Under the pieces are notes generated by a model. That model was given only the letters and a program-made list of their open reading frames with translations, did no database searches and was not told the origin of the DNA. Made by a program: the position numbers and the translations under genes. Below are positions 25,474 to 33,671 of a stretch of DNA of 64,000 bases, piece after piece. The DNA is from Pseudomonas sp. M47T1 (GTDB lineage: Bacteria; Pseudomonadota; Gammaproteobacteria; Pseudomonadales; Pseudomonadaceae): contig NZ_AJWX01000017.1 of assembly GCF_000263855.1 (NCBI RefSeq), positions 62,001 through 126,000 of the forward strand, written 5' to 3'. Numbering within the stretch: position 1 is the stretch's first letter; each line of letters opens with the position of its first letter.

Positions 25474-25890
25474 TTAGATGCCCGGGCAACTCTGAGGTGC
25501 AAAGCCCGCGGGTGCGGTAGTTGCGCAGGACCAACCTGAGGCTTGAGTTCGGGTCCAAGTAATCGTTTGCCCGTTCACAGTCGCCGGGGCGTTAGTGAAG
25601 GTACAAGAGATTGAAGCGGCCCCTGTCGCCGCCACAGCAATCGCCGAAATGCTGCTGCAATTTCCGCTTGATAGAGCCCCGCTCAACTCGGCCGGGGAGG
25701 CGGTATCCACTCCCTGATCAAGATTAATTTGCAATGCTACTTTCAGTGCAGAAATTTCCGACAGCCCGGCCGATACTTTGGAGCGAGCCTGATATCGAGA
25801 ATATAGCGGTAAAGCCAATGCGGAAAGCAACCCAACAATTGCAACTACCACCATCAACTCAGATAAGGTGAAGCCTCTACTTTTATTCAT
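25474..25890 (-). CDS. Second type IV major-pilin-like protein (tandem pilA paralogue)
   Basis: 138 residues. Leader MNKSRG, then the processed N-terminus FTLSELMVVVAIVG with Glu5 and a hydrophobic helix, the PilD substrate signature. The globular part parallels the upstream pilin (KVSAGLSEISALKVAL against KVTAGLAEVSALKTPF; SGNC and a final W-x-C ... C pair), so the two are diverged duplicates. Starts 86 bases after the pilA stop and has no clear ribosome binding site; longer frames to 25920 or 26025 lack one too. Likely a minor or alternative subunit, transcribed by read-through from the pilA promoter. Confidence 0.85.
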   Translation of the reverse strand: MNKSRGFTLSELMVVVAIVGLLSALALPLYSRYQARSKVSAGLSEISALKVALQINLDQGVDTASPAELSGALSSGNCSSISAIAVAATGAASISCTFTNAPATVNGQTITWTRTQASGWSCATTAPAGFAPQSCPGI

Positions 25891-25976
25891 CCATGCAAGC
25901 AAGCAGCCCCCGTCATCCATACTGGGTTGCAGGCCCCTCGACAATCCGGGGGGCCAGCACTCCTGCAGAGCAACAA

Positions 25977-26384
25977 CTACGTGCAGTTTTTCGGTTTGTA
26001 AGTAGCTGCGGCAGTTGTGGCGCAAGTCCAGAGGCCAGTACCGGAAGCTCGAGTCAGGGTCACGGTAACGCCGGAAACAGCGGGCGGGGCATTGACCAGA
26101 GTACAGGTCAGAGTACCAGCGCCTGTAGAGGCCGTACCGGTGGTGGTCGTGTAGTTGCAGTTACCAGAGGCGTTGGCGCCGAGGTTAGCCGCAGTGACGT
26201 CTGTCCCTTGGTTGATCAAATCTTCGAAGGGAGTTTTCAGAGCGGAAACTTCGGCCAGGCCAGCGGTAACCTTGGCTTTGGCTTGATAGTTTGTGTAAGC
26301 CGGGATCGCGATCGCGGCCAAGATCCCGATAATGGCTACCACCACCATCAGTTCGATTAAGGTAAAACCTTTCTGCCCTTTCAT
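25977..26384 (-). CDS. pilA: Type IV major pilin PilA
   Basis: 135 residues. Leader MKGQKG is cut by PilD before FTLIELMVVVAIIGILAA, with Glu5 for assembly and methylation. The mature subunit has an N-terminal helix, a Thr/Gly-rich strand region and a C-terminal disulfide loop (SGNC and WTCATTAAATYKPKNC). The ATG at 26384 has GGAG upstream. Preceded by a perfect sigma-54 promoter and divergent from pilB. Base composition is AT-richer than most of the window. Confidence 0.93.
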   Translation of the reverse strand: MKGQKGFTLIELMVVVAIIGILAAIAIPAYTNYQAKAKVTAGLAEVSALKTPFEDLINQGTDVTAANLGANASGNCNYTTTTGTASTGAGTLTCTLVNAPPAVSGVTVTLTRASGTGLWTCATTAAATYKPKNCT

Positions 26385-26434
26385 ACGTATGTCTCCAGGT
26401 GTGCAAGGAGGCCGATAGACCTGAAAGGGATTCA

Positions 26435-26449
26435 GCAAGCAGCGTGCCA
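26435..26449 (-). promoter_or_regulatory. Sigma-54 promoter of pilA
   Basis: On the minus strand TGGCAC-GCTGC-TTGC, a perfect -24/-12 element with correct 5-base spacing. Expected start of transcription is near 26424, giving a 40-base leader. PilR, the sigma-54 activator of pilA in P. aeruginosa, is encoded at 46356 in this window. Confidence 0.9.
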
Positions 26450-26523
26450 GTATGATCACAGCCATAAAATCGAACCAAATGGGCACTGAGGCCGCCAACA
26501 CACTGCCTGCTGCCGCCATTTTA

Positions 26524-26538
26524 TGACATTTTTTGTCA
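26524..26538. promoter_or_regulatory. Inverted repeat upstream of pilA, candidate PilR enhancer site
   Basis: TGACA-TTTTT-TGTCA lies about 100 bases upstream of the predicted pilA start. PilR sites in P. aeruginosa are clustered TGTC elements at that distance. The same interval contains the pilB promoter. Confidence 0.5.
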
Positions 26539-26609
26539 CCCCATCTCCTTCGATTTGGCAGTAAAGCCTGACTACGCTATAAAACACCGACTAGATGACC
26601 GGTGCCCCA

Positions 26610-28310
26610 ATGAACGATATCGCCCTCACCGGCTTGGCCAAACAATTGGTCCAAGCTGAACTGCTTACCGAAAAGGGTGCGCTACAGGCGTATCAACAGG
26701 CCCAACGCAATCGCGTACCACTTGTTCATTTTCTGGTACAAAACAAGCTGGTAAAAAGTCGAGAAATTGCTGAGGTGGCCTCCGAGCAGTTCGGGGTGTC
26801 ATTCCTGGACCTGTCCATGCTGGATAAAGAGAGCCAACCAAAAGGCCTGGTCAGCGAAAAACTGGTGCGCCAGCATCATGCACTGCCGCTCTGGCGCCGT
26901 GGCAACAAACTTTTCGTTGGCGTTTCCGACCCTACCAACCATCAAGCTATTACTGATATCCAGTTCAGCACTGGGCTGACCACCGAGGCTATCCTTGTCG
27001 AGGATGACAAGCTGGTGGACGCCATCGAAAAGTTTTTCGACAGTGGCAATACGGGCCTGGAAGAGATGGCAGACGTCGATCTGGATGGATTGGACGTTCA
27101 GTCAGTCGATCCGGACCGGGACGAGGCGATTGCCGGACAAGATGCCGATGATGCCCCGGTGGTTCGTTTTGTTAATAAAATGCTGCTTGATGCGATTCGC
27201 GGCGGCTCGTCCGATCTTCACTTCGAACCCTACGAGAAGATTTATCGAGTAAGGCTGCGGACGGATGGAATTCTTCGGGAGGTCGCCAGACCTCCCATAA
27301 ACCTTGCGGGCCGAATCGCAGCACGCCTAAAAGTAATGGCAAGTCTGGATATTTCCGAAAGACGCAAACCGCAAGACGGTCGCATTAAGATGCGGATATC
27401 CAAAAGCAAATCCATTGATTTCCGCGTCAATACCTTGCCCACCCTGTGGGGCGAGAAAATTGTCATGCGTATTCTCGATCCGTCCAGCGCACAGATGGGG
27501 ATCGACGCGCTAGGGTATGAGCCCGAGCAAAAAGAACTTTACCTAAAGGCATTAAGCCAGCCTCAAGGTATGATTTTGGTCACTGGGCCGACTGGGTCAG
27601 GCAAAACCGTCTCGCTTTACACAGGCCTCAACATCCTCAACACCATCGACATCAACATCTCCACTGCTGAAGACCCCGTAGAAATAAACATGGAGGGGAT
27701 TAACCAAGTCAACGTGAATCCGAAACAGGGCCTGGATTTCGCTCAGGCACTACGCTCATTCCTTCGGCAAGATCCTGACGTCATCATGGTGGGTGAAATC
27801 CGCGACCTCGAAACAGCGGAAATCGCTATCAAGGCGGCCCAGACAGGGCACTTGGTCCTGTCAACCTTACACACAAACAGCGCAGCCGAAACGCTGACGC
27901 GATTGCAAAACATGGGAGTTGCCGGCTTCAACATCGCCACGTCCGTGAGCTTGATCATTGCGCAGAGGCTGGCAAGAAAGCTCTGCCCGCATTGCAAGAA
28001 AGAAGCTGACATTCCAAGGGAAGCGCTTCTTCAAGAAGGCTTCCCCGAAAACAGGATTGGCACCTTCAAGATATTCGAACCTGTGGGGTGCGAGCTATGC
28101 AACCACGGGTACAAGGGCCGGCAGGGCATCTATGAAGTGGTGCGCAATACCCAGGCGCTCCAACGACTGATCATGGAACAGGGCAACTCCATCGAGATTG
28201 CAGAACAGGCAAAAAAGGAAGGGTTCAACGATCTTCGAACATCCGGACTCATTAAAGTCATGCAGGGTGTTACGAGTCTGGAAGAAGTCAATCGGGTGAC
28301 CAAGGACTAA
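26610..28310 (+). CDS. pilB: Type IV pilus assembly ATPase PilB
   Basis: 566 residues, the length of P. aeruginosa PilB. An N-terminal MshEN/N1 domain (about 1-150) is followed by the hexameric secretion ATPase core with Walker A GPTGSGKT (about 325), Asp box, Walker B (VGEIRD) and His box (STLHTNSA). A tetracysteine Zn motif is present (CPHCKKE ... CELCNHGY). It powers pilus extension at the inner membrane. The ATG at 26610 gives MNDIALTG as in homologues; the ATG five codons earlier lacks better support. Divergent from pilA; pilC follows after 3 bases. AT-rich codon use compared with pilD. Confidence 0.95.
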   Translation: MNDIALTGLAKQLVQAELLTEKGALQAYQQAQRNRVPLVHFLVQNKLVKSREIAEVASEQFGVSFLDLSMLDKESQPKGLVSEKLVRQHHALPLWRRGNKLFVGVSDPTNHQAITDIQFSTGLTTEAILVEDDKLVDAIEKFFDSGNTGLEEMADVDLDGLDVQSVDPDRDEAIAGQDADDAPVVRFVNKMLLDAIRGGSSDLHFEPYEKIYRVRLRTDGILREVARPPINLAGRIAARLKVMASLDISERRKPQDGRIKMRISKSKSIDFRVNTLPTLWGEKIVMRILDPSSAQMGIDALGYEPEQKELYLKALSQPQGMILVTGPTGSGKTVSLYTGLNILNTIDINISTAEDPVEINMEGINQVNVNPKQGLDFAQALRSFLRQDPDVIMVGEIRDLETAEIAIKAAQTGHLVLSTLHTNSAAETLTRLQNMGVAGFNIATSVSLIIAQRLARKLCPHCKKEADIPREALLQEGFPENRIGTFKIFEPVGCELCNHGYKGRQGIYEVVRNTQALQRLIMEQGNSIEIAEQAKKEGFNDLRTSGLIKVMQGVTSLEEVNRVTKD

Positions 28311-28313
28311 ACA

Positions 28314-29537
28314 ATGGCGGTGAAAGCGGCGGCAATCAAGACCAATACCTACTCATGGGAGGGCATTGACCGCAAAGGTTCTAAAGTCACGGGTGAAATA
28401 AATTCGCAAAGCATTCCGTTAGTGAAGGCACAATTGCGAAAGCAAGGTGTAACCCCAGGTAAAATCAAGAAAAAATCCACCTCAATACTTAGTAGGGGGA
28501 AATCCATCAAACCGATGGATATCGCCCTATTCACTCGACAGATGGCCACCATGATGAGGGCAGGCGTGCCGCTCCTGCAGTCCTTCGATATCATTGGGGA
28601 AGGTTTCGAGAACCCCAACATGAGAAAACTGGTGGACGATTTAAAACAAGAAGTCTCCTCGGGCAACAGTTTTGCGACTGCCCTACGCAAACAACCAAAA
28701 CATTTCGACGAGCTTTACTGCAACCTTGTCGACGCGGGCGAACAAGCAGGCGCATTAGAGGCACTCCTTGATAGGGTCGCCACTTACAAGGAAAAAACCG
28801 AAGCATTAAAATCAAAAATAAAAAAGGCGATGACCTACCCTATTGCCGTACTTGTAGTTGCCTTTATCGTCTCCGCCATTCTTCTCATTAAAGTAGTGCC
28901 TCAATTCCAGAATGTATTCAAGGGGTTTGGCGCTGAGCTTCCGGCATTTACCCAACTGGTCATCAACCTCTCGGAGATGCTTCAGGAGTGGTGGTACATC
29001 GTGGTGGCGGTCATTGCTGGGGCCATTTTCGGCTTTCGCTACAGCTACAGACGCAGCCAAAAGATGCGCGATGGTATCGACCGATTTTTACTCAAAGTCC
29101 CTATTGTCGGAAGCATCATCTACAAATCCTCCGTGGCCCGCTATGCCCGGACCTTGTCGACCACATTCGCCGCTGGCGTGCCCTTGGTTGAGGCACTTGA
29201 CTCGGTTGCTGGTGCCACCGGCAATGTCGTTTTCAAGAATGCCGTCAACAAAATCAAGCAAGATGTATCGACTGGCATGCAGCTGAACTTTTCCATGCGC
29301 AGCACTGGAATTTTTCCAAGCATGGCAATTCAGATGACTGCAATTGGCGAGGAATCTGGCGCCCTTGATGACATGCTGGATAAGGTCGCCAGTTACTTCG
29401 AATCAGAGGTTGATAACATGGTCGATAGCCTAACAAGCCTCATGGAACCAATGATTATGGTTATCCTCGGCGTCGTTGTCGGAGGGCTGGTTGTAGCCAT
29501 GTACCTCCCCATTTTCCAACTCGGCTCAGTCGTCTAA
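28314..29537 (+). CDS. pilC: Type IV pilus inner-membrane platform protein PilC
   Basis: 407 residues. Two GspF/PilC domains (about 70-195 and 275-400), each with cytoplasmic helices, and three membrane helices (about 175-200, 225-250 and 378-405). Motifs: FTRQMATMMRAGVPLLQ and its repeat YARTLSTTFAAGVPLVE. It couples PilB motion to pilin extraction. AAGGA at the end of pilB serves as its ribosome binding site. The codon use is AT-rich like pilB and changes abruptly at pilD. Confidence 0.95.
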   Translation: MAVKAAAIKTNTYSWEGIDRKGSKVTGEINSQSIPLVKAQLRKQGVTPGKIKKKSTSILSRGKSIKPMDIALFTRQMATMMRAGVPLLQSFDIIGEGFENPNMRKLVDDLKQEVSSGNSFATALRKQPKHFDELYCNLVDAGEQAGALEALLDRVATYKEKTEALKSKIKKAMTYPIAVLVVAFIVSAILLIKVVPQFQNVFKGFGAELPAFTQLVINLSEMLQEWWYIVVAVIAGAIFGFRYSYRRSQKMRDGIDRFLLKVPIVGSIIYKSSVARYARTLSTTFAAGVPLVEALDSVAGATGNVVFKNAVNKIKQDVSTGMQLNFSMRSTGIFPSMAIQMTAIGEESGALDDMLDKVASYFESEVDNMVDSLTSLMEPMIMVILGVVVGGLVVAMYLPIFQLGSVV

Positions 29538-29540
29538 CCC

Positions 29541-30410
29541 ATGCCCCTATCCGAATACCTGGCCACCTCCCCCGTGGCCTTCACCCTCTGCGCCCTGATC
29601 CTGGGCCTCGTAGTGGGCAGTTTCCTCAACGTCATCATCCACCGCCTGCCGAAAATGATGGAGCGCGACTGGATAGCCCAGGCCCGTGACATCCTTGGCT
29701 TGCCGGCCGAGCCCGAAGGCCCGCGCTACAACCTGATGCTCCCCGCATCGGCCTGCCCGCACTGCGAGCACAAGATCCGCGCCTGGGAAAACATCCCCGT
29801 GGTCAGCTGGCTGGCGCTGAAGGGCCAGTGCAGCCATTGCAAAGCCCCCATCAGCAAGCGCTACCCGCTGGTGGAGCTGGCCAGCGGCCTGTTGAGCGCG
29901 TTCGTTGCCTGGCATTTCGGCTTTGGCTGGGCCGCCGGGGCAATGATGCTGCTGGCCTGGGGCCTGCTGGCCATGAGCATAATCGATGCCGACCATCAGC
30001 TGTTGCCTGACACGCTGGTGTTGCCGTTGCTGTGGCTGGGCTTGATCGTCAACGCGTTCGGCCTGTTTGCCACGCTGCCCGACGCACTGTGGGGCGCGGT
30101 GGCCGGGTACCTGGCGCTGTGGTTGGTGTTCTGGCTGTTCAAGCTGGTGACCGGCAAGGAAGGCATGGGCCATGGCGACTTCAAGCTGCTGGCGATGCTC
30201 GGCGCCTGGGGTGGCTGGCAGGTGCTGCCGCTGACCATCCTGCTGTCGTCGCTGGTGGGCGCCATTCTCGGGGTGATCCTGCTGCGCCTGCGCAATGCTG
30301 CGCACAGCACGCCGATCCCTTTCGGGCCGTATCTGGCCATTGCGGGCTGGATCGCATTGCTGTGGGGTGGTCAAATAACCGCTTCCTACATGCAGTTTGC
30401 TGGTTTCTGA
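29541..30410 (+). CDS. pilD: Prepilin peptidase / N-methyltransferase PilD
   Basis: 289 residues, polytopic inner-membrane aspartyl protease. The N-terminal cytoplasmic methyltransferase part has the paired CxxC motifs (CPHCEH and CSHCKA). Protease Asp residues: IIDADHQLLPD and GHGDFKLLAMLG (GxGD). It processes the PilA, FimU, PilV, PilW, PilX, PilE and FimT leaders in this window and probably type II pseudopilins elsewhere. Spacing of 3 bases after pilC; stop overlaps the coaE ATG (TGATG). GC-rich codon use resumes here. Confidence 0.95.
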   Translation: MPLSEYLATSPVAFTLCALILGLVVGSFLNVIIHRLPKMMERDWIAQARDILGLPAEPEGPRYNLMLPASACPHCEHKIRAWENIPVVSWLALKGQCSHCKAPISKRYPLVELASGLLSAFVAWHFGFGWAAGAMMLLAWGLLAMSIIDADHQLLPDTLVLPLLWLGLIVNAFGLFATLPDALWGAVAGYLALWLVFWLFKLVTGKEGMGHGDFKLLAMLGAWGGWQVLPLTILLSSLVGAILGVILLRLRNAAHSTPIPFGPYLAIAGWIALLWGGQITASYMQFAGF

Positions 30411-31033
30411 TGACTACAGCTTCTTCGACGCCCTGGATCCTGGGCCTTACCGGCGGTATCGGCAGCGGCAAGAGTGCCGCCGCCGAGCGCTTCGCCGAGC
30501 TGGGCGTGCACGTGGTGGACGCCGACCAGGCGTCGCGCTGGGTGGTCGAGCCGGGGCGCCCGGCGCTGGCCGAGATTGCCCGGCACTTCGGGCCCGGGGT
30601 GTTGCAGGCCGATGGCACGCTGGACCGCGCGGCGCTGCGCCGGCTGATTTTCGAGGACGCCGAGCAACGGCGCTGGCTGGAAGGCCTGTTGCACCCGTTG
30701 ATTGCCACCGAGATTGCCCAGGCGCTGGCCAGGGGCACTTCGCCCTATGCGGTGTTCGTCTCGCCGCTGATGGTGGAGTCGGGCCAGTACCGGCTCGCCC
30801 AGCGCCTGCTGGTGATCGATGTGCCCCAGGCGCTGCAGATCGAGCGTACCCTGCGCCGTGACAACACCAGCCTTGAGCAGGTGCAGGCCATCCTCAAGGC
30901 CCAGGCCACCCGCGAGGAACGCCTGCGCCACGCCGATGATGTGCTGGTCAATGACCGCGACCTGGGCGCCTTGCGCGCCGAAGTCGAGCGGCTGCATGAT
31001 TTTTACCTGACGTTGACTGGAGGCCAATCATGA
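30410..31033 (+). CDS. coaE: Dephospho-CoA kinase
   Basis: 207 residues. P-loop GLTGGIGSGKS near the N-terminus, followed by the adenylate-kinase-like core and DADQASRWVVEPG. Final step of coenzyme A synthesis. The start is placed at 30410 because it overlaps the pilD stop and gives MTTASSTPWILGLTGG, the family N-terminus. The stop overlaps yacG by ATGA. The pilBCD-coaE-yacG order is typical of gammaproteobacteria. Confidence 0.93.
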   Translation: MTTASSTPWILGLTGGIGSGKSAAAERFAELGVHVVDADQASRWVVEPGRPALAEIARHFGPGVLQADGTLDRAALRRLIFEDAEQRRWLEGLLHPLIATEIAQALARGTSPYAVFVSPLMVESGQYRLAQRLLVIDVPQALQIERTLRRDNTSLEQVQAILKAQATREERLRHADDVLVNDRDLGALRAEVERLHDFYLTLTGGQS

Positions 31034-31233
31034 GCCAACCCCTGACCGTACAATGCCCCACTTGCGGGGCGCCGGTGGAATGGACCGCGGCCACCCCAAC
31101 CCGGCCGTTCTGTTCCGACCGTTGCAAGCTGATCGACCTGGGCGCCTGGGCCGCCGAGGAGCACAAGATCCCGGTGGCGCCGGATGCAGAGGATGAGCTG
31201 TTTTCGGGTGACCTGCCCTATAGCGAGCACTGA
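31030..31233 (+). CDS. yacG: DNA gyrase inhibitor YacG
   Basis: 67 residues. Four zinc ligands C9, C12, C28, C32 (CPTCGAPVEW ... PFCSDRCKL), then the conserved LIDLGAWAAEEHKIP. Binds the GyrB C-terminus and inhibits supercoiling in E. coli. Last gene of the pilBCD-coaE-yacG string; a repeat pair follows. Confidence 0.92.
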   Translation: MSQPLTVQCPTCGAPVEWTAATPTRPFCSDRCKLIDLGAWAAEEHKIPVAPDAEDELFSGDLPYSEH

Positions 31234-31240
31234 CATACCC

Positions 31241-31335
31241 CTGTAGCCGCTGCCGTAGGCTGCGCTGGCCTCGTGCCCCACTGTAGATCTTCAGGGTTCA
31301 CGCCGGCCAGCGCAGCCTGGCGGCAGCGGCTACAG
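31241..31335. repeat. Palindromic repeat pair, family B
   Basis: CTGTAGCCGCTGCCG ... CGGCAGCGGCTACAG arms flank about 65 bases between convergent yacG and the CbiM-like gene. Confidence 0.75.
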
Positions 31336-31360
31336 AACTCCGCGCGCCATCCGGGGGGCA

Positions 31361-32038
31361 TCACTCATCCTTCCACGGCGCCGCCAGGTACCGCGTGCGG
31401 TTAAAGGTTTCCAGCCACTCGGGGCAGAACACCACCAGCGCCGTGACGATCACCCCGTTGATGAACGCCTCGGGAAAGATCACCAGCCACAGATAGCCGA
31501 CAAAGTCCCAGATCCACTCCGGCAGGGCGAAGCGCCCGTCCAGCCACAACAGCCCCAGCCCGGCGAACACGCACAGCAACGCCGCCAACGCGGCAGGAAA
31601 GAACCCTGAGCAGAAGATGTAGACGAAGGGATTCTTCGGCTGCGCGCGCTCCACCAGCACGGCACAGACTTCCGTCACCAGCACTGGCAGGCCGATCAGC
31701 AGCAGGCCGTTGATGCCGGCAGCCAGCAGGTCCTGGCGCCCCAGCAGCACCAGGCCCATCTGCGCGGCCAGGCCGCCGAGCAGCGCCAGCGGCCAGTCCA
31801 GCAGCAGGGTCACGGCGGTCATGCCGATGAAATGGTAGGACACCCCGGTGTCGAAATCGCGCCGCACCAGCCACAGCAGGAACAGCGCCAGCACCGTGCC
31901 GAACAGCAGGTGCTGGCGGCGGCTGTCACTGACCAGTTCAACCCAGGGCGCGCGCCAGGCGGCCCAGCCCAACACCGGTATATACAGGCACCAGCCCACG
32001 CTTAGCGTCGCGCCGGACAGCACCTGCGCGCTGATCAT
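31361..32038 (-). CDS. CbiM-like membrane protein without ECF partners
   Basis: 225 residues with six or seven membrane segments. Resembles CbiM/NikM S components of energy-coupling-factor transporters (HFIGMTAVTLLLDWPLALLGG; the FPEAFINGVIVTAL end). However the mature N-terminus reads MISAQVLSG; the metal-binding Met-His N-terminus of true Ni/Co CbiM is absent, and no CbiN, Q or O genes are nearby. Start at 32038 overlaps the upstream gene's stop (ATGA). Substrate unknown. The homologue sits at this place in other pseudomonads. Confidence 0.75.
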   Translation of the reverse strand: MISAQVLSGATLSVGWCLYIPVLGWAAWRAPWVELVSDSRRQHLLFGTVLALFLLWLVRRDFDTGVSYHFIGMTAVTLLLDWPLALLGGLAAQMGLVLLGRQDLLAAGINGLLLIGLPVLVTEVCAVLVERAQPKNPFVYIFCSGFFPAALAALLCVFAGLGLLWLDGRFALPEWIWDFVGYLWLVIFPEAFINGVIVTALVVFCPEWLETFNRTRYLAAPWKDE

Positions 32039-32502
32039 TTTTGCGCCTGTTCCAACGCCGTCTTCAACGCAGCGGCGTCGGTGAACGCGTGCTGGGCCAC
32101 CACCCGCTGGTGGTCCAGTTCCAGCCACAGCACCGAGTCATCGGCCACGCCGTAGTTGGGAGCGATGCGGCCTTCGCGGTCGAGCACCACGCGGTAGTCG
32201 TAGGAACGCATGGACGGCAGCGCGAACATCCTGGCAATCAAGGCCGGCATGCGCTGGATGTCCGCCAGGAACACCGCCTTGCGCCCTTCCAGGTAGCCCT
32301 TGGGCTGGCCTTGCAGCGCGGCGTTGACCAGCTTGGCGCCGCCCATGTCGCGCGCCACCAGCAAAATGCGCGCGTCTTCGTTGAGGCTGTAGGGCGCGTC
32401 GAACTGGTCCAGCAGCGTCCACGGCGGCAACCGTTCACCTACCTCCAGGGCCATGGCCCAGCAGGGCAGCAGGCTGAGGAGCAACAGGGTCCAGAACTTC
32501 AT
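32035..32502 (-). CDS. Exported thioredoxin-fold-like protein (YtfJ-like), no CxxC
   Basis: 155 residues. Signal peptide about 1-18 (LLLSLLPCWAMA). The mature part begins LEVGERLPPWTLLDQFD, the opening of peroxiredoxin/thioredoxin-fold proteins, and ends with a helix (FTDAAALKTALEQAQK), but it has no cysteine, so it cannot be a thiol oxidoreductase. Coupled to the CbiM-like gene by a 4-base overlap. Start at 32502 has AGAGGA upstream. Divergent from the DUF1780 gene. Function unknown. Confidence 0.75.
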   Translation of the reverse strand: MKFWTLLLLSLLPCWAMALEVGERLPPWTLLDQFDAPYSLNEDARILLVARDMGGAKLVNAALQGQPKGYLEGRKAVFLADIQRMPALIARMFALPSMRSYDYRVVLDREGRIAPNYGVADDSVLWLELDHQRVVAQHAFTDAAALKTALEQAQK

Positions 32503-32613
32503 GTGCAGGTTCCTCTGGCGAATGTGCTTGTTGGCAGTTTACACCCCACACCGTGACACAGCGTGTGCAAGTCATTCACGGCAAAGCGCATTTGACCCGC
32601 TAAGCTTGTGTGC

Positions 32614-33243
32614 ATGGATGACTCAGATTACCTGCGCCTGCTTACCATCCAGGCCGAACAAGCCAATGCGTTCCTGTCCAATGCCCGCAAATGGGAGCGC
32701 GAGCGTTGGGTTTGCCAGCGCCTGCTGCAAGGGCTGAACATCCCCTACCGCAACGAGGAGTTCAACCCGGCCAACCAGGAGCCGCCCGACGTGCTGTTCC
32801 GCGAGGCCAGCTTCGAGGTGTTCTTCGTGCTCGACGAGGGCCGGCGGCTCAACGATGAATGGCGCGAGGAGTTGCAGCGGCGCCGCAGCGCCTTCTCTCT
32901 GGCCCAGTTGGTGCGTCGCGAAGCGCGGCCCAAGCGCATCGGGGCGCCGGAACTGCTGCAGCGCCTGGCGCCAACCCTGCGCAAGAAGTCCCACAACTAC
33001 AAGGAACGCGGGCTGGACCTGGGCGAGCTGGACATCATTGCGTTCGCCAGCCTGAAGCGCGAGGTGCTGGACCTCAACAGCCATTTCCCGCCGCCCACCG
33101 AGTACCTTCGCCAGGGCTGGCGCTCGCTGTCGCTGGTGGGGCCCACCTTCGCCCGCGTGCTGTTCGCCCACCCCGATGCGCCGGATTTTCTGCGCAGCAA
33201 CCTGGGGCGCAGTATTGTGTTTGATGTGGGCATCAGCCTGTAG
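32614..33243 (+). CDS. DUF1780 family protein
   Basis: 209 residues, cytosolic, no membrane segment. Acidic/basic pattern with RLLQGLNIPYRNEEFNPANQEPPDV and a strand-turn DVLFREASFEVFFVLDEGRR, which recalls a PD-(D/E)xK nuclease core (Glu near 20, Asp 54, and E-x-F strand); a nuclease role is not established. The ATG at 32614 is chosen over GTG at 32608; neither has a strong ribosome binding site. Followed by a DUF3094 gene and ndh, the usual Pseudomonas order. Confidence 0.8.
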   Translation: MDDSDYLRLLTIQAEQANAFLSNARKWERERWVCQRLLQGLNIPYRNEEFNPANQEPPDVLFREASFEVFFVLDEGRRLNDEWREELQRRRSAFSLAQLVRREARPKRIGAPELLQRLAPTLRKKSHNYKERGLDLGELDIIAFASLKREVLDLNSHFPPPTEYLRQGWRSLSLVGPTFARVLFAHPDAPDFLRSNLGRSIVFDVGISL

Positions 33244-33253
33244 CACTGCTTTA

Positions 33254-33344
33254 TGTAGGAGCGGGTTCTACCCGCGAAGACGACACCGCAGTGCTTCAGA
33301 TACTCCGTGGCGCTCTTTTCGCGGGTAGAACCCGCTCCCACAAG
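33254..33344. repeat. REP pair, family A
   Basis: GTAGGAGCGGGTTCTACCCGC and its mirror GCGGGTAGAACCCGCTCCCAC face each other across about 45 bases. Probably ends the DUF1780 transcript. Confidence 0.8.
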
Positions 33345-33434
33345 AGCTGCTACAAGGGGGTTGGGCTGTTATGATTTGCGCAGGGAACACTGTACTTTTC
33401 CCACAGTCAGAAGCGTCTACCTTAAGAGGTCACG

Positions 33435-33608
33435 ATGAGCAGCCGTCTGAATCCCGAAGATCAGCAACGCGTGGATGAATACCTGCAACTGCCCCAGCAC
33501 AAAGTCGAGCGCCGGCCCTTTCGGCCGTGGATGCTCCTGGTGCTGACGGTGGCCGTGACCGTAGGACTTGGCCTGTTGAGCCGCCTGATCAGTTACCTGG
33601 TGCTTTGA
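33435..33608 (+). CDS. DUF3094 small membrane protein
   Basis: 57 residues, MSSRLNPEDQQRVDEYLQ, then basic ERRPFRPW and a single C-terminal membrane helix (MLLVLTVAVTVGLGLLSRLI). AAGAGGT precedes the ATG. Lies 63 bases before ndh, and the two may form a unit; a role beside NADH dehydrogenase is inferred only from conserved neighbourhood. Confidence 0.8.
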   Translation: MSSRLNPEDQQRVDEYLQLPQHKVERRPFRPWMLLVLTVAVTVGLGLLSRLISYLVL

Positions 33609-33671
33609 GCTGCCTTGCGCTCGCCCTTCCCACTGACCCACAGAATTCCGTAAACCTTATGAGTACTTTAA

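Noticed and set aside
31361..32038. Complete Ni/Co ECF transporter
   Set aside because: No CbiN, CbiQ or CbiO gene and no Met-His N-terminus.
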